Below are positions 35,930 through 44,346 of a DNA stretch of 64,000 bases, one piece after another (positions within the stretch are counted from its first letter, which is position 1; each line of letters begins with the position of its first letter). Source of the stretch: Streptomyces flaveolus (GTDB taxonomy: Bacteria; Actinomycetota; Actinomycetes; Streptomycetales; Streptomycetaceae); the NCBI RefSeq assembly GCF_000716535.1, contig NZ_JNWV01000013.1:62001-126000 (forward strand), given 5' to 3'. A program made the position numbers and the translations under genes. The notes under the pieces were generated by a model. It did not search any database, was not told the DNA's origin, and saw only the letters and a program-made list of their open reading frames with translations.

Positions 35930-36964
35930 TCACGCCGCCGGCGGGACGTACGGGAAGGTCTTGGTGGGCCGGGCCGTGACCGACTCCTTGCCGATGCCGA
36001 GCGTCACCGGGGTGTTGCAGGCGAGGGAGAACATCACGTCGGGCGCGTTGTCGGTGAGGGTCCGGCCGTTCCACCGCGAGAAGCCGTACGACGCCGGCGT
36101 ACCGACCACGTAAGGCAGGACGTTGGGCAGGATCCGGTCGACGACCGTCCTGGCGTAGGCCTCGGGGTCCTCCGCCGTGCCGTAGGCCCTGACGACGCCG
36201 GCCACCGACTCGGTGAGCGCCTTGCCGTACAGTTCGACGTCCTCGGCCGGCACGTTCTCGTTGAGGCGGTCGCCGAGCGTCTCGTCGTACTGGGTGAACA
36301 GCGGGTGGACCATCGGCAGACCCGCGCGGTTGATCGGACGCCAGCCGCCGGCGTCGGTGGCCAGGAAGGCCACGGCCCACACATCGATCCGGTGATCGTG
36401 TCCGGCGATCGGCAGCAGCTCCTCGTCGGCGACCTCCAGGACGATGGAGTAGACGGTGTGCCCGGCGAAGAGGTTCGTCGCCTCGGCGGCGTTCCAGCCG
36501 GACAGGTCGACCTTCGTGCCGTCCTGCAAGGCGTGGCCGACGGCGTGCAGGACGTCGGGCTCGATCCAGAAGGGGTCGCCCGCCTTGCCGACCCAGGCCC
36601 GGCTGCCGCCGGGAAGCTCCAGCGTCTCACCCGTACGGCCCTCGCCGAGCAGTGTGCCCTCGGCGAAGTCGGCGCGGGCGTCCGGGCCCGCCAGCCGGCG
36701 CACCTGGTAGGTCTGGACACCACTGGCGTCGGCCTCGTCGAAGGTGAAGCGGTACGTCACGTCCTCGGCCGCGTCGCCATTGGAGTCGATCTTGAACTCG
36801 TACTTGCCCTCCGGGTGCAGACCCCGGGGTATGTCCTCGCCGGCGAGCGAGTGGCTGTGGTCGGTGACGAAGACAGTGCCCTGCTCACCTCGGAAGACAT
36901 AGAGGTCCGTGATGTCCAGACGAGGGTCCTGGCGGGCGATGGGGGAGTCGAGGTGGTGGGACAT
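35930..36964 (-). CDS. DUF4331 family protein
   Basis: This 344-aa protein starts MSHHLDSPIARQDPRLDITD followed by LYVFRG, the DUF4331 signature. Further typical parts are PRGLHPEGKYEFKIDSNGDA and PYVVGTPASYGFSRWNGRTL, then TDNAPDVMF. No signal peptide or membrane helix is visible. The biochemical role of the family is not established. It stands alone between an SDR and the SsgA-like gene; the long upstream region contains a perfect palindrome. Confidence 0.85.
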   Translation of the reverse strand: MSHHLDSPIARQDPRLDITDLYVFRGEQGTVFVTDHSHSLAGEDIPRGLHPEGKYEFKIDSNGDAAEDVTYRFTFDEADASGVQTYQVRRLAGPDARADFAEGTLLGEGRTGETLELPGGSRAWVGKAGDPFWIEPDVLHAVGHALQDGTKVDLSGWNAAEATNLFAGHTVYSIVLEVADEELLPIAGHDHRIDVWAVAFLATDAGGWRPINRAGLPMVHPLFTQYDETLGDRLNENVPAEDVELYGKALTESVAGVVRAYGTAEDPEAYARTVVDRILPNVLPYVVGTPASYGFSRWNGRTLTDNAPDVMFSLACNTPVTLGIGKESVTARPTKTFPYVPPAA

Positions 36965-37530
36965 GTCGTCTCTCGCTTTCGTTTCGAAGCCGACCCGCCG
37001 TTGCCGTGGCCAGTGGATGCGTCCGCCGGCGCACTCGGCTCGAGCCGCACGTTGTGGTCCTCAGTCTGCTGAGAGTGGGCGGGACAATCTGTCTGGCCGT
37101 CACCAAGGTGACCCGAGCGTCGCCCATACGGGGGCCGTGGGGTTAACCCCACGGCCGTGACGGCCGGACAAGGGCGCCCGGGGCGGTCGCCCGAGTGGGC
37201 GCGTGGCGGCCGCACAAGCGCGCCGGTGCCGTCCCGATCCGCGCGTTCCCCCAGGTGGGAGCGGGCGACCCGGACCCCGAAGAGTCCTGGGGACCGCCCC
37301 CGAAGGGTCCTGGGGACCGCCATCGTCAGATGACGTATGGGAAAGCGCACGGTCCGGTCAGCATGATGAGGACCGCGGCGGATGCGCTGACGCATTCAGC
37401 CGGCGCACCAGTGGCGGTGAGTGTTCGCGTTCATGACCGGGCGGCCGTGATGCGGCGGTCGGCATCCAGTCCGCGCGGTGCCGCCCAGGGTGGCGCGGCG
37501 GCGATCCGGCTCGGTCTTAGGAGGTAACAG
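36965..37530. promoter_or_regulatory. Divergent regulatory region with a 24-nt perfect palindrome and a tandem duplication
   Basis: No gene is seen. Positions 37133-37156 are a perfect 24-nt palindrome with core GTGGGGTTAACCCCAC. A similar core (GTGGGG-TAA-CCCCCAC) occurs at 53956-53971. Around 37275-37321 a ~24-nt segment containing GTCCTGGGGACCGCC is directly repeated once, with one difference. The AT-richer stretch near 37320-37340 may be part of the SsgA-like gene's promoter. Confidence 0.6.
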
Positions 37531-37935
37531 ATGAGAAGGTGCCACCTGACCGTCGAGTCCAGACATTGGGTCGTGCGACGGCTTTCCGTGCCGATCAGCT
37601 GCGAGTTCTCGTTCCGTCCCGGAGATCCGTACGCCGTCACCCTGATCTTCGACGCCGACGGTGAGCAGCCGGTGCGCTGGGTGTTCTCCCGGGAACTGTT
37701 GAGCGAAGGCCTCACCGCCAGGGTGGGAGAGGGTGATGTCGTGGTGTGGCCGGAGTACGCCTCGGACGGTGCGTCGAAGATATGGATCCAGGTGGGAAAG
37801 GCGCGGCACGAGGCACTCTTCGAGATTCCGGCGCTGCCGGTCGCCCAGTGGCTGGCGAGCACGTACGCCCTGGTGCCGCGGGGGCACGAGTCAACGGAGG
37901 TCGACTGGGACGGGTTGACCCTTCTGACTGAGTGA
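37531..37935 (+). CDS. SsgA-like sporulation/cell-division protein (SALP)
   Basis: This 134-aa protein belongs to the SsgA-like family, restricted to sporulating actinomycetes, whose members help place septa and remodel peptidoglycan. Family features are VPISCEFSFRPGDPYAVTLI, then FDADGEQPVRWVFSRELLSE, GLTARVGEGDVVVWP and HEALFEIPALPVAQWLASTY. Length is normal. The ATG follows a near-ideal AGGAGG by 7 nt. Which of the SsgA-G subgroups it belongs to cannot be decided here. It lies next to a coiled-coil regulator-like gene on the same strand, 183 nt away. Confidence 0.93.
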   Translation: MRRCHLTVESRHWVVRRLSVPISCEFSFRPGDPYAVTLIFDADGEQPVRWVFSRELLSEGLTARVGEGDVVVWPEYASDGASKIWIQVGKARHEALFEIPALPVAQWLASTYALVPRGHESTEVDWDGLTLLTE

Positions 37936-38118
37936 GGTGTTTTGCATTCGCCCTGACGCTCTCATGGATGACCCAGTCAACTTGCCCGGAGTGACGTCAG
38001 GCAACAGCCAGGCAAAGAGTCAAGGCGTAGTATCAACTTCAGCGCCTGAGGACAGGCCCCCTCAGTGACCGCTATGCGCGCGCCTTCACTCGTAAGCCGA
38101 ACCAGGAGGGTCCACGGC

Positions 38119-38709
38119 ATGCCTGACTCCCAGACGAGCACGACGGAGCTGGTGACGCAGTACAGCTCCCAGCTGGCAAGCGACCTCGCACGCAACGTCC
38201 AGGAACAGGACCGGATCCGGAGCGAGATCGACCAGCTTCAGGGCCGTCTGCTGGCGCTGCAGCATGACCATTCCGTACTCGCGACCATGCAGCAGGCCCT
38301 GGAGAGCGGCATCCCGATGCAGCAGGCCGCGGCGTCCAAGGGCGGGCCGGGGGCGGGAACCGATCATGACTACGGGCTGCCCGGCGGTTCGGCGGGCCCC
38401 AGGAGGCGGCAGAACAAGCCGACCCTGGTGGCCCTGATCCGTGCCTACCTCGCACAGCAGTCGGAGCCGTCCTCCGCGGCCGAGATCGCGGCGGCCCTCG
38501 GCGAGGCCCACCCGGACCGGGTCATCAAGACGACCGTGGTGCGTACGACCCTGGAAGGACTCGTCGCCCGGAGCGCTGCCCAGCGCCTCAAGCAGGGCCA
38601 CTCCGTGTTCTACGCCGCCCTCGAGCCGACCGACGAGGAGAAGACGGCGAGGGAGGGCGGGGAGGAGCAGGGCGCCGCCTCCGGCGGCCGTGCGTCCTCG
38701 AAGGACTGA
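38119..38709 (+). CDS. Coiled-coil plus winged-helix-like protein, putative regulator
   Basis: This 196-aa protein has an N-terminal coiled coil (LARNVQEQDRIRSEIDQLQG, then RLLALQHDHSVL), a Gly-rich linker and a C-terminal winged-helix-like domain (LVALIRAYLAQQSEPSSAAE, IAAALGEAHPDRVIKTTVVR, TTLEGLVARSAAQRL). The charged tail is acidic. The ATG at 38119 is 8 nt after AGGAGGG, so 18 codons of upstream open frame were left out. It was not recognised by name. DNA binding is an inference from the helix pattern. It could act with the adjacent SsgA-like protein in development. Confidence 0.72.
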   Translation: MPDSQTSTTELVTQYSSQLASDLARNVQEQDRIRSEIDQLQGRLLALQHDHSVLATMQQALESGIPMQQAAASKGGPGAGTDHDYGLPGGSAGPRRRQNKPTLVALIRAYLAQQSEPSSAAEIAAALGEAHPDRVIKTTVVRTTLEGLVARSAAQRLKQGHSVFYAALEPTDEEKTAREGGEEQGAASGGRASSKD

Positions 38710-38874
38710 GATCCTGGCCCGGCCGTGGGACGGCGTTCCTGGTCCCCGGGGGACGCCGCGCGGTTCCCGCCGTTCCCCGATTTCGCTTGGTCGAGACGGC
38801 CGCGAAGCCGACTTCCGCATGTGACACATGTCCGGGAACTCTCTCGAGCGGCCCGGACCTGTGGTGGGTACTGC

Positions 38875-38901
38875 CCGGACCGTCCGCCACGGACGGTCCG
38901 G
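38875..38901. terminator. Bidirectional hairpin terminator
   Basis: A perfect 12-bp stem (CCGGACCGTCCG / CGGACGGTCCGG) with loop CCA lies between two convergent genes, ending 8 nt before the PrsW-like gene's stop. Confidence 0.85.
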
Positions 38902-38908
38902 ACCCGTG

Positions 38909-39742
38909 TCATCCCACCGCCACCGGCGCGGGCACCCGGCCGGGAGCGGCCAGCCGGTGTGTGGCGTACACCAGCAGGGACAGGCTGATCGCGGCCAGCA
39001 CGCCGTAGGCGATGTCACTGTCCAGGGTGTCCCACAGGGTGTGCAGGGTGACCGCGACTACGTAGACCGACACGAACAGCGCCGTCGAGCGGCGGCGCCA
39101 CCCGTGGGCCGCGGCGGACCACAGGGCCGCGGCCGTCAGGCCCGTCCAGGCCATGTGCGCGGCGGGGCTCAGCAGCCCGCGCCACACCAGCAGGTCGTCC
39201 ACCGCCGACAGGTCGCCGTTGGAGTTCACGAGTTCGACGAAGGCGTAGCCCATCGTCTCGAAGACGGCGAACCCGGCGCCGGAGGCGACACCGATCAACA
39301 GCCCGTCACCGGGGTGCCGGTCGCGCAGGACCAGGAGCAGCAGGGCCGGGACGATGAGTTTCGCCGCCTCCTCGATCACTCCGACGGCGACCATCGGCAG
39401 GACGTCCAACAGCCGTAGTGTCCGGTACTCCAGGAATCCGGCCGTGGTCACGCCGATCGCGCCGCCTGCCAGGGCGGTCACCGCGACGACCCCCATGCCG
39501 GCGCCGAAGTCGAGCCGGCGGCCGGCCACGAAGGCGACGAAGGCCGACGGCACCAGCGCCGCTCCGAAGAAGATCAGGGCGGGGATCAGGTTGGGGTTCT
39601 GCGTGGAGATCAGGGCCGAGTGGATCAGCCAGAACAGCAACAGGCCGACCAGCAGGACGGCGACCCAGCCCCAGCGGCGGCCGATGCGGGACAGCCCGCT
39701 CTGGTCGGACCGGACCGAACGGTATGAGAGCGACACGGGCAC
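38909..39742 (-). CDS. PrsW-family intramembrane metalloprotease
   Basis: This 277-aa polytopic membrane protein of the PrsW (M82) family, distantly related to CAAX proteases, has about eight helices. Active-site-type motifs lie in or near membrane segments: Glu-Glu in VGVIEEAAKLIVPALLLLVL, Glu in FAVFETMGYAFVE, His in LSPAAHMAWTGLTAAALW and His in TLHTLWDTL. Known PrsW proteins clip anti-sigma factors; no sigma/anti-sigma pair is nearby, so the target is unknown. The GTG at 39742 is 5 nt after GGGGAGG; earlier starts add non-membrane residues. Confidence 0.87.
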   Translation of the reverse strand: MPVSLSYRSVRSDQSGLSRIGRRWGWVAVLLVGLLLFWLIHSALISTQNPNLIPALIFFGAALVPSAFVAFVAGRRLDFGAGMGVVAVTALAGGAIGVTTAGFLEYRTLRLLDVLPMVAVGVIEEAAKLIVPALLLLVLRDRHPGDGLLIGVASGAGFAVFETMGYAFVELVNSNGDLSAVDDLLVWRGLLSPAAHMAWTGLTAAALWSAAAHGWRRRSTALFVSVYVVAVTLHTLWDTLDSDIAYGVLAAISLSLLVYATHRLAAPGRVPAPVAVG

Positions 39743-40060
39743 GACTTCCTCCCCGAAACGTGGATGAGCCGACAGTGCCCGGTCGCGCGACGGCCCGCAT
39801 CGCACGTTCGTGCCAAACGGAGGTGAATGGGGAGCCGACGGCTCCACCCGTTCCGGAGCGCGGTGGGTCGGCGCGCCGCCCCGCTGTCGGAGCAGTCACA
39901 ACGCTCGGCGACGACATGACACTCATCAAGAGTCAATATGACAAGGGATGGTGTGCCACTAAACTCCACTAGACTCATGTCACTGTCAACCGGCCGTCAT
40001 GCATCACAACGCCGCGACACAGAACTCCATTTGCTGACACTCCCTGAGTAGGTATTGGTT
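39743..40060. promoter_or_regulatory. Divergent promoter region, no gene
   Basis: About 320 nt between the PrsW-like and hemerythrin-like genes. Positions ~39915-40055 are markedly AT-richer than the surroundings, consistent with two divergent promoters. TGACA/TGTCA elements recur, but no clean operator could be defined. Confidence 0.4.
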
Positions 40061-40729
40061 ATGCCCCACACATCCACCGACCGCGCCGACGTCCGAGACA
40101 TGCTGGTGGTCCACGAGGCCTTCCGGCAGAGCTATGCCCGTCTCCCGGGACTGGTCAGGGAGGTCGGTCCCGGTGACGTCGAGCGGGCCGCCGTCGTCGC
40201 CGACCACGCCCGGCTCATCGAGGAGTTCCTCCACCTGCACCACAAAGGGGAGGACGAGCTGCTGTGGCCCAAGCTCCTGGATCGTGCGGGCGATCGGCTC
40301 GGTGACGCGGTGGCCGTCCTGGAGAGCCAGCACGAGGAGATCGCCGCTCTGCTCGCCGAGTCGGCGCAGCGGCTGGCGGTCTGGCGGGCGCAGCCGGAGA
40401 AGGAGTCGGGTGAGCGGCTCGCCGGCTCCCTGGAGCGGCTGGGGAGTCTGCTGACCGAGCACCTCGGCATAGAGGAGAAGGACGTCCTGCCGATCGTCCC
40501 GGAGTACGTGACGGCCAAGGAGTGGCACCAGCTCGGCGACCACGCGATCAACGCGCTGCCGAAGAGCAAGCTGCCCATCGTCTTCGGCATGCTCGCCTCG
40601 TACGCCGACCCTGACGTCGTCAAGCTCATGCTGTCGACGGCTCCGCTGGTGCCCCGGCTGATCATGCCCGTCGTGGGCCCGAAGGCCTACGCCCGGCATG
40701 CCCGCAAGGTGTACGGGGCGGCTGCCTGA
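40061..40729 (+). CDS. Hemerythrin-like HHE domain protein
   Basis: This 222-aa protein has an HHE cation-binding four-helix bundle. Candidate ligands of a di-iron site are MLVVHEAFRQ, DHARLIEEFLHLHHKGEDEL, LESQHEEIAALL and LTEHLGIEEKDVLP. The remaining ~70 residues are helical. Family members bind oxygen or take part in nitric-oxide or redox sensing. The ATG at 40061 is used; a TTG two codons earlier is possible. It is followed by a hairpin terminator and is probably monocistronic. Confidence 0.88.
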   Translation: MPHTSTDRADVRDMLVVHEAFRQSYARLPGLVREVGPGDVERAAVVADHARLIEEFLHLHHKGEDELLWPKLLDRAGDRLGDAVAVLESQHEEIAALLAESAQRLAVWRAQPEKESGERLAGSLERLGSLLTEHLGIEEKDVLPIVPEYVTAKEWHQLGDHAINALPKSKLPIVFGMLASYADPDVVKLMLSTAPLVPRLIMPVVGPKAYARHARKVYGAAA

Positions 40730-40736
40730 GCCGGCC

Positions 40737-40762
40737 GGGCCGGGACGTGGAGCTCCCGGCCC
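40737..40762 (+). terminator. Hairpin terminator after the hemerythrin-like gene
   Basis: A perfect 9-bp stem (GGGCCGGGA / TCCCGGCCC) with an 8-nt loop begins 7 nt after the stop. Confidence 0.75.
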
Positions 40763-40860
40763 GCGCGGGAACCGCCCGCCGGGCGCCGCTCGCTCCTGTG
40801 GGAGGCGTGGGTGCGACCGAAGCAGTCAGCACCCGGCCTTCACCTCAGACACATGACTCC

Positions 40861-40988
40861 GATAGTGATGTCACTATCACTCACCTGTGTGATGCGCCGC
40901 CCGGGGGCCCACGGCAGCATGAGGTCTCGTAGCGACCGCCTGGACGGCGGTACGTGCGGCGGACACCCCGGTGAGGAGACCTCATATG
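40861..40988 (+). promoter_or_regulatory. Orphan palindromic operator, structured leader and start codon without a gene
   Basis: GATAGTGA-TG-TCACTATC (40861-40878) is a perfect palindrome of operator type. It is followed by ATGAGGTCTC (40919-40928) and its exact complement GAGACCTCAT (40976-40985), enclosing an ACCGCC-TGGAC-GGCGGT hairpin (40935-40951). The 3' arm covers a GAGGAG ribosome-binding site (40973-40978) and abuts an ATG at 40986. Translation from that ATG (MTNSERAVTAVR) soon runs antisense through the TetR gene, so no real gene follows. It looks like a 5' region that lost its gene, or a regulatory RNA. Confidence 0.55.
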
Positions 40989-41021
40989 ACGAACTCCGAG
41001 CGGGCGGTGACGGCCGTCCGC

Positions 41022-41771
41022 CTAGTCGCCGCCGCTGCCCGGCCTGCCGGTCAGGCGGGCGAGCCACTCCGTGAGCAGCAGGTGCTCGCCCGGGGTGAAG
41101 GGCTGCCGGAAGTCCTCCTCGTCGAGCAGGGCCTTGAGCGCCACGGCGTGCCGGGCACCACGGTCGGCGCGCGACTCGGCCGCACCGGTGTCCCGCTCGT
41201 CCGCGATCAGGGCCGCGAGGACGGCGTCCCGCGTGTTCTCCGACAGGCCCTCGTGCTCGGCGAGCAGTCCGGCGGAGCTCGCGCTGATCAGTGTCACGGT
41301 CACGCCGATGCCCGCCGCGTGGATCATCGCGGCCGCGGCCTCGACGCTCATCCGCAGTCTGCCCGCCTCGGCGACCCGGGTGACGAGCTGCAGCAGGATG
41401 TCGTACGCCTTGCCCATGGCCGTGGCGCCCTCGCCCGGCCGGGGGTCGGTGTACAGGAGCCGGTAGAGGGCCGGGTTGGCGAGCCCGAAGGCCACGTGCA
41501 GGTCCCACCCGTGCCGCAGTTGCTCGACCGCGTCACCGGAGGCGAGGTTGGCCTGCTTCTCGGCGAGGTAGGAGGCGAAGCCCCGCTGCGCGACCTCGTC
41601 GAGGAGCCCCTGCATGTCACCGAACTGCCGGTAGATGGTCTGGGCCTGTACGCCCGCGGCCGCGCTGACGGAACGGGTGGAGACCGCTTCCCGTCCGCCT
41701 TCGGCCAGCAGGTCCGCCGCTGCCCGCAGGATCCGCTCGCGCGGCTGCGGCATCGTCTCGGTTGCTGTCAT
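41022..41771 (-). CDS. TetR/AcrR-family transcriptional regulator
   Basis: This 249-aa regulator has an N-terminal TetR HTH (RERILRAAADLLAEGGREAV, STRSVSAAAGVQAQTIYRQF) and an all-helical ligand domain (HVAFGLANPALYRLLYTDPR is typical of TetR_C families). It is divergent from the SDR/aldo-keto reductase genes, with a 12-bp inverted repeat directly upstream. The same motif lies upstream of the SDR at 54216, so it probably represses both. The ligand is unknown. Confidence 0.92.
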   Translation of the reverse strand: MTATETMPQPRERILRAAADLLAEGGREAVSTRSVSAAAGVQAQTIYRQFGDMQGLLDEVAQRGFASYLAEKQANLASGDAVEQLRHGWDLHVAFGLANPALYRLLYTDPRPGEGATAMGKAYDILLQLVTRVAEAGRLRMSVEAAAAMIHAAGIGVTVTLISASSAGLLAEHEGLSENTRDAVLAALIADERDTGAAESRADRGARHAVALKALLDEEDFRQPFTPGEHLLLTEWLARLTGRPGSGGD

Positions 41772-41774
41772 GCA

Positions 41775-41847
41775 ATCGATGATAACGGTTGACCGTGATC
41801 GATGCTGTTGTTATCGTCGATGTATCAAATACGTGATCGCCGATCAC
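41775..41847. promoter_or_regulatory. TetR operator region A: inverted repeat plus second palindrome
   Basis: ATCGATGATAAC (41775-41786) and GTTATCGTCGAT (41810-41821) are inverted copies with one mismatch. A second, perfect palindrome GTGATCG-C-CGATCAC follows at 41833-41847. The centre of the second palindrome is 30 nt from the start of GTTATC. The region at 54131-54167 has the same two boxes at the same spacing. It lies between the TetR ATG (41771) and the SDR GTG (41906) and can serve both. Confidence 0.8.
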
Positions 41848-41905
41848 CGAGGAGGCCCCCTGGTGGGCCACGGCTCGGAGGTGGTCGCAGTCAAGGAGGA
41901 AGATC

Positions 41906-42817
41906 GTGTCCCCTGCACCCCAGAACACCCAGGCGCAGACGGTCCTCGTCACCGGCGCGGGCACCGGGATGGGCGCCCTCTCGTCCGTCTCGCTCGCCCG
42001 GGCCGGGCACCGCGTCTTCGCCTCGATGCGTGATCCCGGGGGCCGGAACGCGCAGAAGGCCCAGGCGCTGCTCGCGCAGACCAAGGACGCGCCGGGCGAG
42101 CTGTCCGTCATCGAACTCGACGTGCTGTCGGAGGAGTCCGCCTCGGCGGCCGTCGAACAGGTCGTGCGGCAGGCCGACGGCCTCGACGTCGTCGTCCACA
42201 ACGCCGCCCACCTGCTGGTCGGTGTGACCGAGGCGTTCAGCCCGGAGGAGGTGCTGCGCGCCTTCGACGTCAACGCCGTCGGTGCCCTCCGCGTCAACCG
42301 GGCCGTTCTTCCGGTGATGCGCCGCCAGGAGTCGGGCCTGCTGCTGTGGATCGGCTCGGGCACGACCCGCGCCATCCCGCCCTTCCTCGCCCCCTACTCC
42401 GCCGCCAAGGCCGCCTTCGACGCCTTCGCCGAGTCGACCGCCTGGGACGTCGCCGCCTACGGCATCGAGACCACGATCCTGATGCCCGGCGTCTTCACCC
42501 ACGGCACCGCGCACTTCGCCAACGCCGCCTTCCCCGCCGACACCGGGCGCACGGCCGCATACGACAAGATCGCCCCGTTCCTCGCCTCGATGGGCGAGGA
42601 CACCGAGCGGATGATGGTCGACGGTGTGAGCGCCGACCCGCAGATCGTCGCCGACGAGGTCGTCCGGGTCGTCGGACTGCCCGTGGGCCGGCGGCCGCGC
42701 CGGACCGTCGCCGACGGCTCCGACTACGGCGCCGAGATCATCAACGGCGCCGCCGAGGAACTGCGGCTGCGCCTGGCCCGCCGCATGGGCGTCACCGGCC
42801 TGCTCGACCGCCTGTGA
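41906..42817 (+). CDS. Short-chain dehydrogenase/reductase
   Basis: This 303-aa NAD(P)-dependent enzyme has cofactor motif VLVTGAGTGMGALSSVSLAR, an NAAH variant of the NNAG motif (VVHNAAHLLVGVTEAF), catalytic Ser in LLLWIGSGTTRAIPP and Tyr-x3-Lys in PYSAAKAAFDAFAE. It starts with GTG 5 nt after AAGGAGGA. It closely resembles the SDR at 55064 in the RVNRAVLP, P-P-x-L-x-P-Y and C-terminal DLL/GLLDRL regions, so they are paralogues. It is first of a short operon with the aldo/keto reductase, under the divergent TetR. Confidence 0.92.
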   Translation: MSPAPQNTQAQTVLVTGAGTGMGALSSVSLARAGHRVFASMRDPGGRNAQKAQALLAQTKDAPGELSVIELDVLSEESASAAVEQVVRQADGLDVVVHNAAHLLVGVTEAFSPEEVLRAFDVNAVGALRVNRAVLPVMRRQESGLLLWIGSGTTRAIPPFLAPYSAAKAAFDAFAESTAWDVAAYGIETTILMPGVFTHGTAHFANAAFPADTGRTAAYDKIAPFLASMGEDTERMMVDGVSADPQIVADEVVRVVGLPVGRRPRRTVADGSDYGAEIINGAAEELRLRLARRMGVTGLLDRL

Positions 42818-42950
42818 ACCGGACCGTCCCACGACCACCCGCGGTACGGAGGCGCCCTGTCCGCCGACCCGGGAACACGCACCGTGCCGCGCACGCACCT
42901 CGAAAGCACCACCCCTCCCACACACCGTTCCTCGCACAAGGAGAACCGTC

Positions 42951-43958
42951 ATGACCGTGACTCGGCGCAAGCTGGGCCTGTCGGGCCCGGAGGTTTCCAC
43001 CATCGGCCTGGGCGCCATGGGCATGTCCGACCTGTACGGTCCGGCCGACGACGCGGAGAGCATCGCGACCCTGCACACCGCGATCGACGCGGGCCTGAAC
43101 CTCATCGACACCGGTGACTTCTACGGCTCGGGCGCGAACGAGATGCTCATCGCGCGTGCCCTGCGCGAACGACGGCGCGAGGACGTCGTCCTGAGCGTCA
43201 AGTTCGGCTCGCGCCGCACTCCCGACGGCAGTTTCCAGCCGGTCCCCTACGACGTGTCGCCGGAGGCCGTGAAGGACCGGCTCGCCTACTCGCTGCGGCG
43301 CCTGGAGACCGACTACATCGACATCTACCGCCCGGCCCGCCTCAACCCGCAGATCCCGGTGGAGGAGACCGTCGGCGCGCTGGAGGAGATGCGCCAGGCC
43401 GGTTACATCCGGCACATCGGGCTGTCGGAGCTGGGCGCCGACACCATCCGGCGCGCCGCCGCCGTGGCTCCGATCAGCGACCTGCAGATCGAGTACTCGC
43501 TGCTCTCGCGCGGCCCGGAGGAGTCGATCATCCCGACGCTGCGGGAGCTGGGCATCGGCCTGACGGCGTACGGCGTGCTCTCCCGCGGCCTGCTGAGCGG
43601 CCACTGGTCGCCCTCGCGCGAGCTGAGCGGGAACGACTTCCGCGCCCACTCGCCGCGCTTCCAGGGCGAGAACCTGGAGGCGAACCTGCGCCTGGTCCAG
43701 GCGCTGGGCCGGGTGGCCGAGCGCCTCGGGGCCACCACCAGCCAGGTGGCGATCGCCTGGGTGGCCGCCCAGGGCGAGGACATCGTGCCGCTGGTGGGCG
43801 CCCGGCGCCGGGAGCGGCTGGCGGAGTCGCTGGGTGCCGCCGGCCTCAGCCTCGACGCGGAGACACTGGCCGAGATCGAGAAGGCGGTGCCCGCGGGCGC
43901 GGCGGCCGGTGAGCGGTACGCGGCCCCGATGATGGCGACGCTCGACAGCGAGCGCTGA
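42951..43958 (+). CDS. Aldo/keto reductase
   Basis: This 335-aa NADPH-dependent reductase has a TIM barrel beginning LGLSGPEVSTIGLGAMGMSD. Catalytic Asp/Tyr are in LIDTGDFYGSGANE and Lys in VVLSVKFGSRR. The usual catalytic His position reads IYRPARLNPQIPVEETVGAL, i.e. Pro-Ala-Arg in place of Q-H-R; this variant is known to me from other actinobacterial members, but its activity is not certain. The cofactor end is LVGARRRERLAESLGA. AAGGAGAA precedes the ATG. It follows the SDR by 133 nt on the same strand. Confidence 0.92.
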   Translation: MTVTRRKLGLSGPEVSTIGLGAMGMSDLYGPADDAESIATLHTAIDAGLNLIDTGDFYGSGANEMLIARALRERRREDVVLSVKFGSRRTPDGSFQPVPYDVSPEAVKDRLAYSLRRLETDYIDIYRPARLNPQIPVEETVGALEEMRQAGYIRHIGLSELGADTIRRAAAVAPISDLQIEYSLLSRGPEESIIPTLRELGIGLTAYGVLSRGLLSGHWSPSRELSGNDFRAHSPRFQGENLEANLRLVQALGRVAERLGATTSQVAIAWVAAQGEDIVPLVGARRRERLAESLGAAGLSLDAETLAEIEKAVPAGAAAGERYAAPMMATLDSER

Positions 43959-44015
43959 CCGCCGTACTCGCACCACCGGAACCCCTGCGGAGCGGGGGCG
44001 ATCACCCGGCCCGTG

Positions 44016-44065
44016 CGGGGCGGGGGTCGTCCCCCGCCCCGTGCCGAGCGGGGGACGACCCCCGC
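44016..44065 (+). terminator. Two adjacent G/C hairpins after the aldo/keto reductase
   Basis: Hairpin 1 is CGGGGCGGGGG-TCGT-CCCCCGCCCCG (44016-44041), an 11-bp perfect stem with a tetraloop. Hairpin 2 is GCGGGGG-ACGA-CCCCCGC (44048-44065), 7 bp. They look like a duplicated terminator, ~58 nt after the stop. Confidence 0.75.
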
Positions 44066-44119
44066 CGCGTGCCCGCCCCCAGGCCGGATGCGGCGCCGTA
44101 TGCGTCGTCCGCGTCCCGC

Positions 44120-44210
44120 GGCGCGGGGACAGGAACAGTCGCGTGCCGATCTGCCTGTCGGCCGGACCCCGTGCGGCGAGCGAGGCGGTCTCCCGCTCCT
44201 GCGGCGTGAG
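44120..44210 (-). pseudogene. LuxR-type HTH relic
   Basis: The minus strand reads LTPQERETASLAARGPADRQ then IGTRLFLSPRR, clearly the first two-thirds of a GerE/LuxR HTH of the LAL type (compare LTPQELQIARMAATGMTNRE in the intact gene at 49275-52013). The sequence after SPRR is out of register, and nothing upstream resembles an LAL ATPase. It is a fragment left by deletion or recombination. Confidence 0.7.
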
Positions 44211-44346
44211 ACGGCCGGACCCCGTGCCTCCGGTCGCCGAGACGGAGCCGGTCCGGCCGGCCCGCCCCATGGCTGCCGCACCGCACCCGGCTACCAGTCG
44301 TCCGCAGGCCCCCGCAGCGGCCCGCATCCCGATGAACGGAGGACTC

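Noticed and set aside
42951..43958. Loss of catalytic His in the aldo/keto reductase (IYRPARLNP)
   Set aside because: The Pro-Ala-Arg variant seems common in this subgroup from memory, so it was noted in the annotation but not claimed as unusual.
44016..44065. Mobile-element inverted ends
   Set aside because: The two G/C hairpins directly follow a stop codon and have stem-loop proportions of terminators; no flanking duplication was found.
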